A stretch of 64,000 bases of DNA. Origin: Runella sp. SP2 (GTDB taxonomy: Bacteria > Bacteroidota > Bacteroidia > Cytophagales > Spirosomataceae). A program made the translations under genes and the position numbers. Positions 25,246 to 34,600 of this stretch are shown piece by piece. The stretch spans positions 248,001 to 312,000 of the forward strand of contig NZ_CP031030.1 of NCBI RefSeq assembly GCF_003711225.1, in the 5' to 3' direction. Under the pieces are notes generated by a model. It was not told the DNA's origin, did not search any database, and was given only the letters and a program-made list of their open reading frames with translations. Position 1 is the first letter of the stretch. The number at the start of each line of letters is the position of its first letter.

Positions 25246-26352
25246 TTAAAACACAATGACTCCTTTGGCATTCACGCCCGCGTGCATGTCGGCAAACGCC
25301 TGCGATAAATCGCTAAGCGAGTAAGTGCGGGTCACCATTTCGTCTAAAATCAAAGCACCTTTGGCGTAGAGGTCTTGCAAAATGGGGAAGTCTATTTGTG
25401 GACGGGTCTTGCCGTACAATGGATTGATATACACCTTATCCCATTCAAATAGATTCATATCAATCACAATCTCCTGCTCTATGCCGCTGACCTGCACTGC
25501 CATGCCCGCATTTCGAACCATCGCCAACGGTGCTGCCCCCAATTCTGGAATGGCTGTGCACTCAAATGCATAATCAGCGCCGCGCCCGTTGGTCATGGTT
25601 TTGACTACTTTTGACGCATTCGACAAACCTTTGTCGGTTTTTTCGGCCAGAACCGTGTGCGTGGCGCCGTATTCTTTGGCCATTTCGAGCCGTAAAGGAT
25701 TGATATCGACGGCAATGATTTTGCCAGCGCCTGCGATGCGTGCGCCTTGGATAACATTCAGACCTACACCGCCCGTACCCAACACTACCACCGATGTGCC
25801 TGGTTTTACCTTGGCCGCATTCACTACCGACCCGTAGCCCGTCATTACGCCACAACCCACAATCGCCGCAGAAGCGAACGGCATCTCAACGTGCATTTTT
25901 ACACAAGCGGCCTCACGCACAAGGGTGTATTCGGACATGGTGCCGAGGCTAAAAGCGCGCTCAATTGGTACATCGTTGTAGGTGGTTGAACTAAAAGTGG
26001 CGTGTCCTTCGCTTAGTTTATTCCCCGCCGTGACGGCCGAATTACGTTCGCAAATGTGCTGATTTCCTTCTTGGCATTGAAAACATTCATAGCAGGGAAT
26101 CGCCCAATTGAGCATTACTTTGTCACCCACTTGCAGCGATTTTACGCGATTCCCTACTCTTTTTATAATACCAGCCCCTTCATGTCCCATTACCAGCGGC
26201 TTTCCCCACGACTGCGAATCCCAGTCGGTATGGCATACTCCTGCGGCTTTGATTTCTACCAATACCTCATCACCTTGTGGGTCGGCTACGGTGATGTTTT
26301 GAATGGAAAAATGACCGTTGCCATCGGCAATGGCGGCTTTGGATTGTAACAT
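25246..26352 (-). CDS. Zn-dependent alcohol dehydrogenase (class III-like)
   Basis: The protein has 368 residues. Catalytic Zn ligands are in GVCHTDWD and GHEGAGI and in the later VGCGVMTGYG; the structural Zn site is CYECFQCQEGNQHIC (CxxCxxCx7C). The Rossmann motif is GTGGVGLNVIQGA with an acidic residue after it (VDINPLRL), which favours NAD. Length and motifs match AdhC / glutathione-dependent formaldehyde dehydrogenase. It is followed 10 bases later by an esterase and preceded 39 bases by the HopJ-family gene. Confidence 0.85.
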   Translation of the reverse strand: MLQSKAAIADGNGHFSIQNITVADPQGDEVLVEIKAAGVCHTDWDSQSWGKPLVMGHEGAGIIKRVGNRVKSLQVGDKVMLNWAIPCYECFQCQEGNQHICERNSAVTAGNKLSEGHATFSSTTYNDVPIERAFSLGTMSEYTLVREAACVKMHVEMPFASAAIVGCGVMTGYGSVVNAAKVKPGTSVVVLGTGGVGLNVIQGARIAGAGKIIAVDINPLRLEMAKEYGATHTVLAEKTDKGLSNASKVVKTMTNGRGADYAFECTAIPELGAAPLAMVRNAGMAVQVSGIEQEIVIDMNLFEWDKVYINPLYGKTRPQIDFPILQDLYAKGALILDEMVTRTYSLSDLSQAFADMHAGVNAKGVIVF

Positions 26353-26391
26353 GGGTTCGTGCTTTTTAAATGTTGCAGTTTATCTCACGAA

Positions 26392-26718
26392 TTATTTCGC
26401 TTTTAATGCTTCGCCTTCAAACTGAATACCGTCCCAGCCGTACTTGATAAAGTTGCGGATGTTTTGGTGATCGTTGCCGTCGGGGTTACCGAGGACGTCT
26501 TTGTTGTAAAAATCACCAAAGCAATGCAAAGTTTCTTGTTGGCTCAAGCCAGCTATTTTGGCAAAAGAAAATACTTTGCACGAACCTGAATTTTGTCCTG
26601 CCTCATTGTACGTTTCGCCGTTTTTGAAGGCCGTAGGGGTAAATTCAAAATTTGCCTCAATGTGGGCAATCACTTCTTGAAAACTGATTTCGTTGGCTTT
26701 AATTTTATCTAAAATCAT
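26392..26718 (-). CDS. HopJ-type (PF08888) family protein
   Basis: The protein has 108 residues with FEFTPTAFKNG, SCKVFSFAKI and NPDGNDHQNIRNFI, the pattern of the HopJ family. The name comes from a Pseudomonas type III effector, but the family is widespread in free-living bacteria without such a secretion system and none is seen here; its function is unknown. It lacks a signal peptide. A TACCTTTG promoter match lies at 26735-26742, so it may start a unit with the alcohol dehydrogenase and esterase. Confidence 0.82.
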   Translation of the reverse strand: MILDKIKANEISFQEVIAHIEANFEFTPTAFKNGETYNEAGQNSGSCKVFSFAKIAGLSQQETLHCFGDFYNKDVLGNPDGNDHQNIRNFIKYGWDGIQFEGEALKAK

Positions 26719-26734
26719 GTGTTATTTTTTGCCA

Positions 26735-26742
26735 CAAAGGTA
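26735..26742 (-). promoter_or_regulatory. putative -7 element TACCTTTG of the HopJ-adh-esterase unit
   Basis: A full TAnnTTTG match on the minus strand 17 bases upstream of the HopJ-family ATG, with a TTG 16 bases further upstream. It suggests a separate transcript from the bestrophin-LCIB pair. Confidence 0.5.
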
Positions 26743-26746
26743 GGAA

Positions 26747-27493
26747 TTATACAGTCAGCAATTCCATCAAATCACGTTTTTGACCCGATTCCAAGTCAAT
26801 TAATTCAAAGCGTTTGGCGGAGGTATAAGATCCCATGTCGGTATCGCTGTTGATAAGAACTGCACCCATCAAAATCACGTATTTGCAGTTGTAGGTAGTT
26901 TTGGAAACCAATTCACAAATACGAGCGTCAATGGCTTCATAAATTACTTCAGTCGCTTCATAAAGAGGGGTTTGGGCGGAAAGAATGCGTTCTTTTTGTT
27001 TGAGCAATATCTGTTCAAGCATGTTCATTTGGTAATCCAATTCAGTGATGTTTCCCTCAACGATTTGGTTGGTCATTAACTTTGCCAAGGCTCCTTTCGC
27101 AGCCCCGCAGCAGCCGCTGTTTTTGTGTTGTCCAAAACGGTGAATTTCGCCAATAGTGCCCGTTTTGGTAATCCCGATATGCGGGCCGTAGTAAATAAAC
27201 ACCGCGCCATTGTCAGGAACGTGGCTGGCAAAAGCGCCCATGCCCGTTAGCCCCGTAAAAGGAAACCCGTCTAGGCCACCCATTTTGAAGGGGCCGAGCA
27301 GTTCTTTGGTACGAGCAGGGTATTGAATACTGTTGACGTCGTCGCTGCAAACGCTGTCGGCAAGCATTACTTGTTCGGGTTCGAGGTTGAGGTGTTCTTC
27401 GATAAAGTCAATAAAACGATTGACGCTGTCGATGGTCGTAATGGCATTAGGATACCACTGACGAATGATTTTTAATTTCTCTTTCTTGAGCAT
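26747..27493 (-). CDS. LCIB-family (theta-type) carbonic anhydrase
   Basis: The protein has 248 residues. It shows the LCIB/LCIC hallmark order: VCSDDVN (Cys49, Asp51), MGGLDGFPFTGLTG, FASHVPDNG, YYGPHIGITKTGTIGE (His105), HRFGQHKNSGCCGAA (Cys128/129). In the family, Cys-His-Cys bind zinc and an Asp (with an Arg in active diatom enzymes) completes the site; the Arg expected four residues after Cys49 is Val here, as I recall also for the Chlamydomonas proteins, so hydration activity is not certain. LCIB works with bestrophin-like bicarbonate channels in algae; here a bestrophin gene lies 18 bases upstream in the same operon. Confidence 0.8.
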   Translation of the reverse strand: MLKKEKLKIIRQWYPNAITTIDSVNRFIDFIEEHLNLEPEQVMLADSVCSDDVNSIQYPARTKELLGPFKMGGLDGFPFTGLTGMGAFASHVPDNGAVFIYYGPHIGITKTGTIGEIHRFGQHKNSGCCGAAKGALAKLMTNQIVEGNITELDYQMNMLEQILLKQKERILSAQTPLYEATEVIYEAIDARICELVSKTTYNCKYVILMGAVLINSDTDMGSYTSAKRFELIDLESGQKRDLMELLTV

Positions 27494-27511
27494 GATTTTT
27501 GCGAATTTGGG

Positions 27512-28522
27512 CTATAAAACAATGTTGTTTTGGGGTTGAATGGCGGGCGGAAGGTCAGTTTCACCAAGCATTTCCCGCATATCAATTTCGATGGTTCGGC
27601 TCATTTGGGAAATCGGAACGTCGTTGGGACTTCCTTCAAATGGGTTTTCGGTACTTTCACCCACTTGGTCGAGCGTGGTGTACATCCAGCAAATCAGAAT
27701 ACTAAACGGCACCACAAACCAAATCATGTGTCCTTGCAACACGCCCGAAATGGTTTCGTTGAGTTTGTCAAAATCTTTGAGCATTCCGTAGGGGAGGAGA
27801 ATGCAAAAAATCCGAATAAAAACGGTGTTAATCGTCGCAAACTGACGCGGATAGGGGAAGTTTTTGATGCGTTCGCTGCGGCCTTGCTGGTCGTACAAAT
27901 CCTTGATGGCGCGTTGCATTTCAACAAATTGAATGCTGTCGATTTGGTGGTTGCGGTACAGCTCCTTGATGGTTTTACTTTGTAAGCTCAGCAGTTGAGC
28001 CGCCTTGTTTTTAGTACCCATAATATACGAAAGTTCGTCTTTCGAAAGGTACTTTTCCAATTCGCTTTCCAACGAGCTTTGTTTTTCAGGAACAGAATAG
28101 TATTTGTCTTGGTACTCTATGTTATGTTGAAGCGACTGTGCTTCCCACGAGCGGCCATCGCGCATGGCATAGCGCAAGGCAGTTAGCCAAGCAAAATGCC
28201 GATAAACCAGTTGTTTAGACTGTTGAGGATTATCCAAAAAATCGCGTGCCATAACGCCCCACGCGCGGCTACTGTTGAGAATACTACCCCAAATTTGCCG
28301 CGCCTCCCAGGTTCGGTTGTAGGTTTGGGTATTCTTAAAACCCACAATGAAGGCCGTGGCGGTACCTAACAAGGCTACTACTGTCCAAGGTACAGCCAGC
28401 CATTGCAAATTTACATATTCGTACAAAAGCACAGGTATGACGCTCAGAATGACGAATTTGAAGATGTTTTTACGGGTCCAGATGAGAAGTTCGGCGGTTG
28501 AATATCTTTTTCCTGCGTGCAT
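27512..28522 (-). CDS. bestrophin-family anion channel (copy 2)
   Basis: The protein has 336 residues with about four TM helices, GFKNTQTYNRTWEARQIWGS near residue 60 and the C-terminal signature ENPFEGSPNDVPISQ. Both mark the bestrophin family. Unlike copy 1 at 21336-22274, it lies directly upstream (18 bases) of the LCIB-type carbonic anhydrase gene. The natural reading is a bicarbonate channel coupled to CO2/HCO3- interconversion; chloride transport is possible too. A palindrome (28641-28658) and a TACTTTTG match (28608-28615) lie upstream. Confidence 0.85.
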   Translation of the reverse strand: MHAGKRYSTAELLIWTRKNIFKFVILSVIPVLLYEYVNLQWLAVPWTVVALLGTATAFIVGFKNTQTYNRTWEARQIWGSILNSSRAWGVMARDFLDNPQQSKQLVYRHFAWLTALRYAMRDGRSWEAQSLQHNIEYQDKYYSVPEKQSSLESELEKYLSKDELSYIMGTKNKAAQLLSLQSKTIKELYRNHQIDSIQFVEMQRAIKDLYDQQGRSERIKNFPYPRQFATINTVFIRIFCILLPYGMLKDFDKLNETISGVLQGHMIWFVVPFSILICWMYTTLDQVGESTENPFEGSPNDVPISQMSRTIEIDMREMLGETDLPPAIQPQNNIVL

Positions 28523-28607
28523 GGGTCTATGTTGGGTTTTGAAGTAAATATACTAAGGCTTGAATTTAATCATATTCTCAGTCTCATTTGAATACTGAAA
28601 AATTGGG

Positions 28608-28615
28608 CAAAAGTA
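28608..28615 (-). promoter_or_regulatory. putative -7 element TACTTTTG of the bestrophin-LCIB operon
   Basis: The minus strand reads TACTTTTG, a full match to the Bacteroidota -7 motif TAnnTTTG. The predicted start would give a leader of about 80 bases. No TTG lies at the ideal upstream spacing, so this is a half match. The 261-base gap 28523-28783 also holds the palindrome at 28641-28658. Confidence 0.4.
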
Positions 28616-28640
28616 ACAGGTGAGCTATGTGGTTTAGAAT

Positions 28641-28658
28641 GAATGCAATCTTGCATTC
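28641..28658. promoter_or_regulatory. 18-bp perfect palindrome, candidate operator
   Basis: GAATGCAA-TC-TTGCATTC is a perfect inverted repeat with 8-bp arms and a 2-base centre. It lies upstream of the putative bestrophin-LCIB promoter and about 130 bases upstream of holB. There is no T-tract, so a terminator is unlikely; a dimeric regulator site fits better. Confidence 0.5.
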
Positions 28659-28783
28659 GTTCGTACTCCTGTCTAAACTCGAAAATAATTAGTAGCATGG
28701 CGAGGAAATGATTTTCACGAAATTTGTAACTATACAAGTTGCCTTTCTTTAATTTTACAGCCTACATTAAACTTCGTTCTGTT

Positions 28784-29902
28784 TTGCTGTTTAAAGATAT
28801 TATCGGTCACGATGAAACCAAACGCGCACTGATTCGCTCAGTTCAAACCAACCACGTCGCTCATGCCCAGTTATTTGACGGGCCTGTAGGCGGAGCAGGT
28901 ATTGCGCTGGCTTGGGCGTTTGCCACTTATGTCAATTGCGAAGACCGACAGCCTGAGGATTCTTGTGGGCGGTGTTCGTCGTGTATCAAAATGCGCAAAC
29001 TCGTTCATCCCGATGTGTATCACATATTTCCTTTGCCCCGTACCCCCAAGGAAGGTGAGGATTTATTGGCCGAACTTACGCCCAAGTGGCGTTCTTTTTT
29101 GGAGGCACAACCCTACCGCACCCTGTCGGAATGGCTGGGGTACATCAACGCCACGGGAAACCAACAGGGCATCGTTCCGATACGTGAATCGCGCGGAATT
29201 ATCAATAAACTTTCGCTGAAATCTTTCGAGGGCGAGTACAAAATTATGTTGTTTTGGCAACCAGAATTGCTCAATACGGCAGCGGCCAATGCACTGCTTA
29301 AAATTTTGGAAGAGCCTCCCCAAAAGACGTTGTTTTTGCTCATTTCGAGTCAGTCGGATAAGCTATTGACAACCATCATTTCGCGGACGCAACGGGTTGC
29401 AGTGCGGGCTTTTGATGACGACGAAGTGGCGCAATTTTTGACCCAAAAAGGAATCGACGAACGCCGTGCGCGGCAAATTGCGTATTTGTGTGAGGGCAAT
29501 TTGTCGGAAGCTATGCGCCTAACGCAAGAAACCGAAGACGACCGACATGCGTGGTTTGCCAACTGGATGCGGAAGTGTTATTCGCGCGATTTTGCCGCTT
29601 TGGTGAAGCTGGCCGATGAGTTTGATGGCCTTGGGAAAGAAAAGCAAAAAGGGATTTTTGACTATACCCTCAATCTTTTCCGTGATTTGTTTTTGTGGCA
29701 AAACGGTGTAGAAGATTTGCTTCGTTTGCAAGATGAAGAACTGGGTTTTGTTCAAAAATTTGGTAAGGCAGTTGTGCCTGCTTCCATCGAATTACTCATT
29801 CAAGAAATGACGGAAGGGTATTACCACCTTGAACGAAATGCCCGCGCCAAAGTGCTTTTTTTGGATATTTCACTGACGGCTGCCCGAACTATGAGAGGGT
29901 AA
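28784..29902 (+). CDS. holB: DNA polymerase III subunit delta'
   Basis: I chose the TTG at 28784, which gives 372 residues beginning MLFKDIIGHDETKR, the usual start of this family; no ATG lies upstream in frame and a TTG at 28739 would add a non-conserved leader. The AAA+ domain shows HAQLFDGPVGGAG in place of a strict Walker A, the zinc finger CEDRQPEDSCGRCSSC and ANALLKILEEPP with SRTQRV. It is part of the clamp loader. The 3' end overlaps the convergent unknown gene by 33 bases. Confidence 0.88.
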   Translation: MLFKDIIGHDETKRALIRSVQTNHVAHAQLFDGPVGGAGIALAWAFATYVNCEDRQPEDSCGRCSSCIKMRKLVHPDVYHIFPLPRTPKEGEDLLAELTPKWRSFLEAQPYRTLSEWLGYINATGNQQGIVPIRESRGIINKLSLKSFEGEYKIMLFWQPELLNTAAANALLKILEEPPQKTLFLLISSQSDKLLTTIISRTQRVAVRAFDDDEVAQFLTQKGIDERRARQIAYLCEGNLSEAMRLTQETEDDRHAWFANWMRKCYSRDFAALVKLADEFDGLGKEKQKGIFDYTLNLFRDLFLWQNGVEDLLRLQDEELGFVQKFGKAVVPASIELLIQEMTEGYYHLERNARAKVLFLDISLTAARTMRG

Positions 29903-30511
29903 AAACTGGGAACTAAAATGCAGTTTGTGAGCTGACGAAAAAATGTCTAATATCAATGGCTCTCCTGTATTATTAGCATTGTCTAACAAACGCCCTTTTT
30001 TGACCATTTTTAATAAATTCAAAAATGGCTGGTCTTCTTCATACGCCTTTCTTATTTTTTTGAGCGTAAACCAAACGAGTTTATCATGAAATGTTTTGCT
30101 AAAAAAGTACGTTTGAGAAGAGCCCGTATCAGACCAATCGTGCCGTGCAAAAAGCCATAATTCTTCCTTGGGTAAAGAGGATGTGGCTTCATAACCCAAA
30201 ATTTCGAGCAAATAGCCTTCTTTGTAACACCAATCTACCCCATTTTCTCGGTATCCAAACACATCTTCCAAACTGTAGTTGTAGGTTGAATCTGGGGTGG
30301 TTAATTTCATTCGAGTCATGCGAGGAATGCGCAAATGATAGCCTTTGGCATCGTTAGAAAAGCCATTGGTGAGGCGGTGATGGATAAAGTCATCAAAGGT
30401 GAGGTAAATGCCGTTGGTATTGTTTGCCAATTTACTTTGCGAAAATGAAGCCCCAGTGGACATTGCCCAAAATGCCCCTAGCAATTGAAGAAAAACAAAT
30501 GTTCGTTTCAT
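29870..30511 (-). CDS. secreted protein of unknown function
   Basis: I do not recognise this protein. It has 213 residues with a signal peptide ending SFSQ, then NGIYLTFDDFIHHRLTNG, a start seen in conserved hypothetical proteins of Bacteroidota. The rest is mixed alpha/beta without catalytic motif. Its start overlaps the MFP stop by one base (TAATG), so it is the last gene of the TolC-RND-MFP operon and may be an accessory periplasmic factor. Its 3' end overlaps holB by 33 bases. Confidence 0.65.
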   Translation of the reverse strand: MKRTFVFLQLLGAFWAMSTGASFSQSKLANNTNGIYLTFDDFIHHRLTNGFSNDAKGYHLRIPRMTRMKLTTPDSTYNYSLEDVFGYRENGVDWCYKEGYLLEILGYEATSSLPKEELWLFARHDWSDTGSSQTYFFSKTFHDKLVWFTLKKIRKAYEEDQPFLNLLKMVKKGRLLDNANNTGEPLILDIFSSAHKLHFSSQFLPSHSSGSRQ

Positions 30512-31608
30512 TAAATTTGGGTTCCTTCCTTGATGTCTTCTCGCGCGTTGACAATGATTTGACTTTCTGGGGTAAGGCGACCGAAAACTTCGACTCTTTC
30601 GCCCGATTGTTGCCCACGTCTGACGTCAACGAAACGAGTTTGACCATTTTCGACGCAGATAACGTATTGTCGTTCGGTAGAAGTGATGACGGCTGAGGTG
30701 GGTACAGACAAGGCGTCAGGAGAACCCTGAGTGTCTAAAATTACTTCGGCAAACATCCCAGATTTAAAGGTATTTTTTTCGTTTGGAACGTCAATTTCGA
30801 CAGTTTCAGAGCGGAATTGGTCGTTTAAGTCCCCCGAACGACGACTGATTTTTCCTTGAAAAACTTGGCCAGGAAAGGCACTAACGGTATAGCTAACGGT
30901 TTTGCCTGATGTTAGCCCAACACTGTAAGATTCGGGAATATCTACGACTAACCTTAAGCGGCTATGTTGTTGTAGCACCAACATCGGACGCTCCATTTTT
31001 GCCCCCGAACCCACCAATGTTCCAGGATGAACGTTCCGTTCGGTAATGACGCCATCGAAAGGTGCGCGTACGGTTAAGTAATCTCTGATTTTGGTAAGGG
31101 CTCTGAAATTGGCTTCTTCGCCTAAGGTATAAGCACTGTCGGCCATCATTCGGGCACGTGCAGTCTCCAACTCAAGTGCGGCTACAGAGCCAGCCACCTT
31201 GCTACTGGCTTTCAACCGCAAATAGTGCTCCCGACTGGCGGTTAGTAAGGCGTTGGCTTTAAGGTTATTGGAGCGAGCTGCTATTAACTTCTCCTCTGAT
31301 TCTGGCGAGTCTAATATCATTAAAATTTGACCCTTACGGACTAAACTCCCGCGATCAACCAGTACTTTTTCTACAAAACCATCGGCTTTTGGATAGATGT
31401 TTACTTCCTGATAAGCCCTAAATTCGGCAGGCAGTTGCACAACTTCTCCTACTTTCTCCTGCGACACCCGTCCGAGGGTATAAGTGGGTTGTACCTTTTG
31501 GATTTTGGCCTTTTGCGCTGGTAATGAGGTGGACTTGGACGACCGAAAGAGGACGAAGCTTACGAAAGCAATAAACACGGCTAAACAAATAAATATAATG
31601 GTTTTCAT
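30511..31608 (-). CDS. RND efflux periplasmic adaptor (MFP) subunit
   Basis: The protein has 365 residues with one N-terminal membrane anchor (3-20). The lipoyl halves are INIYPKADGFVEKVLVDRGS-like and TVRAPFDGVITERNV, with a helical hairpin between them (about 105-165), followed by a beta-barrel domain (VVDIPESYSVGL) and the membrane-proximal part (SVPTSAVI). It links the RND pump to TolC. It lies 5 bases after the pump gene. Confidence 0.9.
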   Translation of the reverse strand: MKTIIFICLAVFIAFVSFVLFRSSKSTSLPAQKAKIQKVQPTYTLGRVSQEKVGEVVQLPAEFRAYQEVNIYPKADGFVEKVLVDRGSLVRKGQILMILDSPESEEKLIAARSNNLKANALLTASREHYLRLKASSKVAGSVAALELETARARMMADSAYTLGEEANFRALTKIRDYLTVRAPFDGVITERNVHPGTLVGSGAKMERPMLVLQQHSRLRLVVDIPESYSVGLTSGKTVSYTVSAFPGQVFQGKISRRSGDLNDQFRSETVEIDVPNEKNTFKSGMFAEVILDTQGSPDALSVPTSAVITSTERQYVICVENGQTRFVDVRRGQQSGERVEVFGRLTPESQIIVNAREDIKEGTQI

Positions 31609-31613
31609 TGCTA

Positions 31614-34600
31614 TTAATGAGCTAAAGAATGATGATTGATGGATGGGGTTTCGGTAATGTCAGCATCGGAAACTGGTTCAGCGCCAGGGAGAAGTGATGG
31701 ATTGCCAAATGAGTTTTTTTGTTGGAGTAGTACATACACTTGCGGAACAATGTAAAGTGCCGCAAAGGTGGATGCAATCAACCCACCGATAACCGCTCGG
31801 CCCAAAGGAGCGACTTGCTCACCTGCTTCGCCCATTCCTAGTGCCATTGGCACCATGCCCGCAATCATCGCAAAACTGGTCATAAGCACTGGGCGGAGTC
31901 GAATCCCAACGCTGTCGATGGCGGCTTGTGTGGCATCGTGGTACAGCATACGAAGTTGTTCGGCATTCGTGACAATTAAAATGGCGTTGGCCACCGAAAT
32001 GCCAACCGACATGATGATGCCCATGTACGATTGTAGGTTGAGGGTGCTACCCGTTAACAGCAATAGCCCAATGGCTCCAACCAACACGGCGGGAATCGTT
32101 GATAAGACGACAATAGAAAGTTTAAATGATTGATAATTAGCTGCCAACAATAAAAATATGGCCAAAATCGCGATGGCTAGTCCTTCTTGTAAGCTTTGGA
32201 GGGTTTCGATAAGCAAAGACGACATCCCTTTGATTTCGGTAAGAAGTCCTTTGGGGGTATCGCCTAGTTCAGCCATTGACTTTTCGACGGCCTTGGTGGC
32301 ATTCCCCAAATCTTTGTGGTGAATATTGGCCGAAACGGTTACAAAGCGCCGAGGCCCTGTGCGCGCGTATTCTCCTGGTAAAGTATCCATTGAAAAAACG
32401 GCCACGTCCGACAAAACAGGGCGAACTTGCCCCGCAACCAGCGGAATTTCTTTTAATTGCGTAAGGTTGCTCATGGCATATTCGGGAATTTGTACCTGTA
32501 CCTGATACGTATAGGCCGACTGTTTATCGAGCCATTGGTTTTTTTCGGTAAAACGACTAGATGAGGTGGAGGCTGTAACCGAACGAGTGACGTCCTGTAG
32601 AGATAAGCCCATTAAGGCCAATTTTCGGCGGTCTAAGCGGATATTAATAACAGGGAATTTGAGCGGCTGAATGATACGAACGTCGCGCAAAAAAGGCACA
32701 TGGGTCAGTTGGGTCACTAGCTTGTTGGCGTAGCCCTCAATTTGTTTCATATCTCGCCCTGCCACTTGTACTTCGATGGGCGTGTAAGCTCCTTGGCTCA
32801 TCAGTTTTTCGGTCAGGTCAGCAGGCTCAAACGACAGGGTCAGGTCAGGCATTTTTTCTGCCACAGTGGTTCGCAGCTGTTCCTTAAAATCCTGCATATT
32901 GACGTGGTAGTCGTTGTTTAGGGCTACTTTAATCACCGCATCATTCGACCCGCTGGTGCTTACGTAGAGGTTGGTGGTTGCGTAATTGGTAGGAACTACC
33001 CCCACATAAGCCGAAGAAACGGCCAGGTTGCCTTCGGAAACTTCATCGACGACCTCCAACAGTTTTTTTACCCGTTCTTCGGTGCGTTCGAGCCGCGTAC
33101 CATCGGGGGTTTTCATCCGAATCACCAGCTGTCCACCGTTGATTTGCGGTAGCATGTCTTTCCCAATGAACATAAAACCAAGTCCTGCCAATAACAAAAC
33201 CAGCACAGTATAGCCCGTTACCATCCAGCGGTTGAACTTCAATAGTTGCTGGGTTTGTTGAATAAATCCATTTTTCAAGGAATCAAAAAAACTGGGTTTT
33301 GCTTCAAAATCAGGGTCTTTAGGTTTGTGGTGGACTTTGATTAGATAATTGGAAAGAATCGGAACCAAGCTTTGTGCCAAAAAATACGAGACGGTCATGG
33401 CAAAGCCAATCGAAAGCGATAGTGGCAAAAACATTGCTTTGGGAACGCCTGTCATTAGAAAAGAAGGCGCAAAAACTGCTAAAATACACAACAGAATCAA
33501 CAACAACGGCAAAGCAACTTCTTGGCAAGCCTCAAAAATAGCCTGCTTTTTAGGTTTGCCCATTTCTAGGTGTTGGTGAATGTTTTCGATGGTGACTGTG
33601 GCCTGATCTACTAAGATACCAATCGCCAAAGACAGGCCAGACAACGTCATAATATTGATGGTCTGACCTGCCAAATTCAACAAAAAAACAGAAATGGTTA
33701 TTGATATAGGAATAGTTAAAATGACAATCAAAGAACTGCGCCAATCGCCCAGAAAGAGCAAAACCATCAAGCCCGTAAGAATGGCACCAAGCCCACCTTC
33801 AAACAAAAGACTTTTGACGGCATTGATTACAAAAATCGACTGGTCAAACTCATACGAAACCTCGATGTCGTCGGGCAATAGACTGCGCATTTCGGGCAAT
33901 TTTGCCTTTAATTTCGTAACCACATCCCAAGTAGAGGCATCTGCTGTTTTTACGACAGGAATATACGACGACCGACTCCCGTTGACCAACGCATAGCCCG
34001 CCGTCACGTCTGAGCCGTCTGAAACGGTAGCTAAGTCCTTCAAAAAAATCGTGCGGTGGCCTTTGGTAACAATCGAAATTTGGTTAAAATCTTCTACCTT
34101 GTCTTCGAGCGAGTTGAGGGTGGTGATGTACGATTTGTTTTCTACCCGAATATTTCCCGACGGCGTCATGACATTGTTAGCGGCCATGGCATCCACGACC
34201 TCATCGGGCGACACATGCAGGCTGCGAATTTTCTCGGGATTAAGGTTGATGACAATCGTTCGGGAGTTGGTACCAATTGGCGGGGGCGCTGAAAGTCCAG
34301 GAATGGTTGAGAAAAGGGGGCGAATGCGGGTAACGGCCAACTCGTGGATTTCTTTCAGCGCCCGCGTTTTGCTACTAAAGACTAAATCGCCAATCGGTAC
34401 CGACGACGCATCGTACCGTACTACTTGGGGGGGTAAAGCACCTGGGGGAAAAAATTTCATAGCACGATTTACCTGAATCGCCACTTCGGCCGCCGCTTGG
34501 GCCATGTCAGTGCCTTCGTAAAACGCTAATTTGACAATTGTCAGTCCTTGTACACTGCGACTCTGAATTTCTTTTATACCCGACACATACAAAAACTGGT

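Noticed and set aside
26392-26718. A type III secretion effector (HopJ)
   Set aside because: Only the family name suggests it; no secretion-system genes are in the window and the family is common in free-living bacteria.
34051-34476. 141-codon plus-strand frame opposite the RND gene
   Set aside because: Shadow of the conserved pump frame, no motif of its own.
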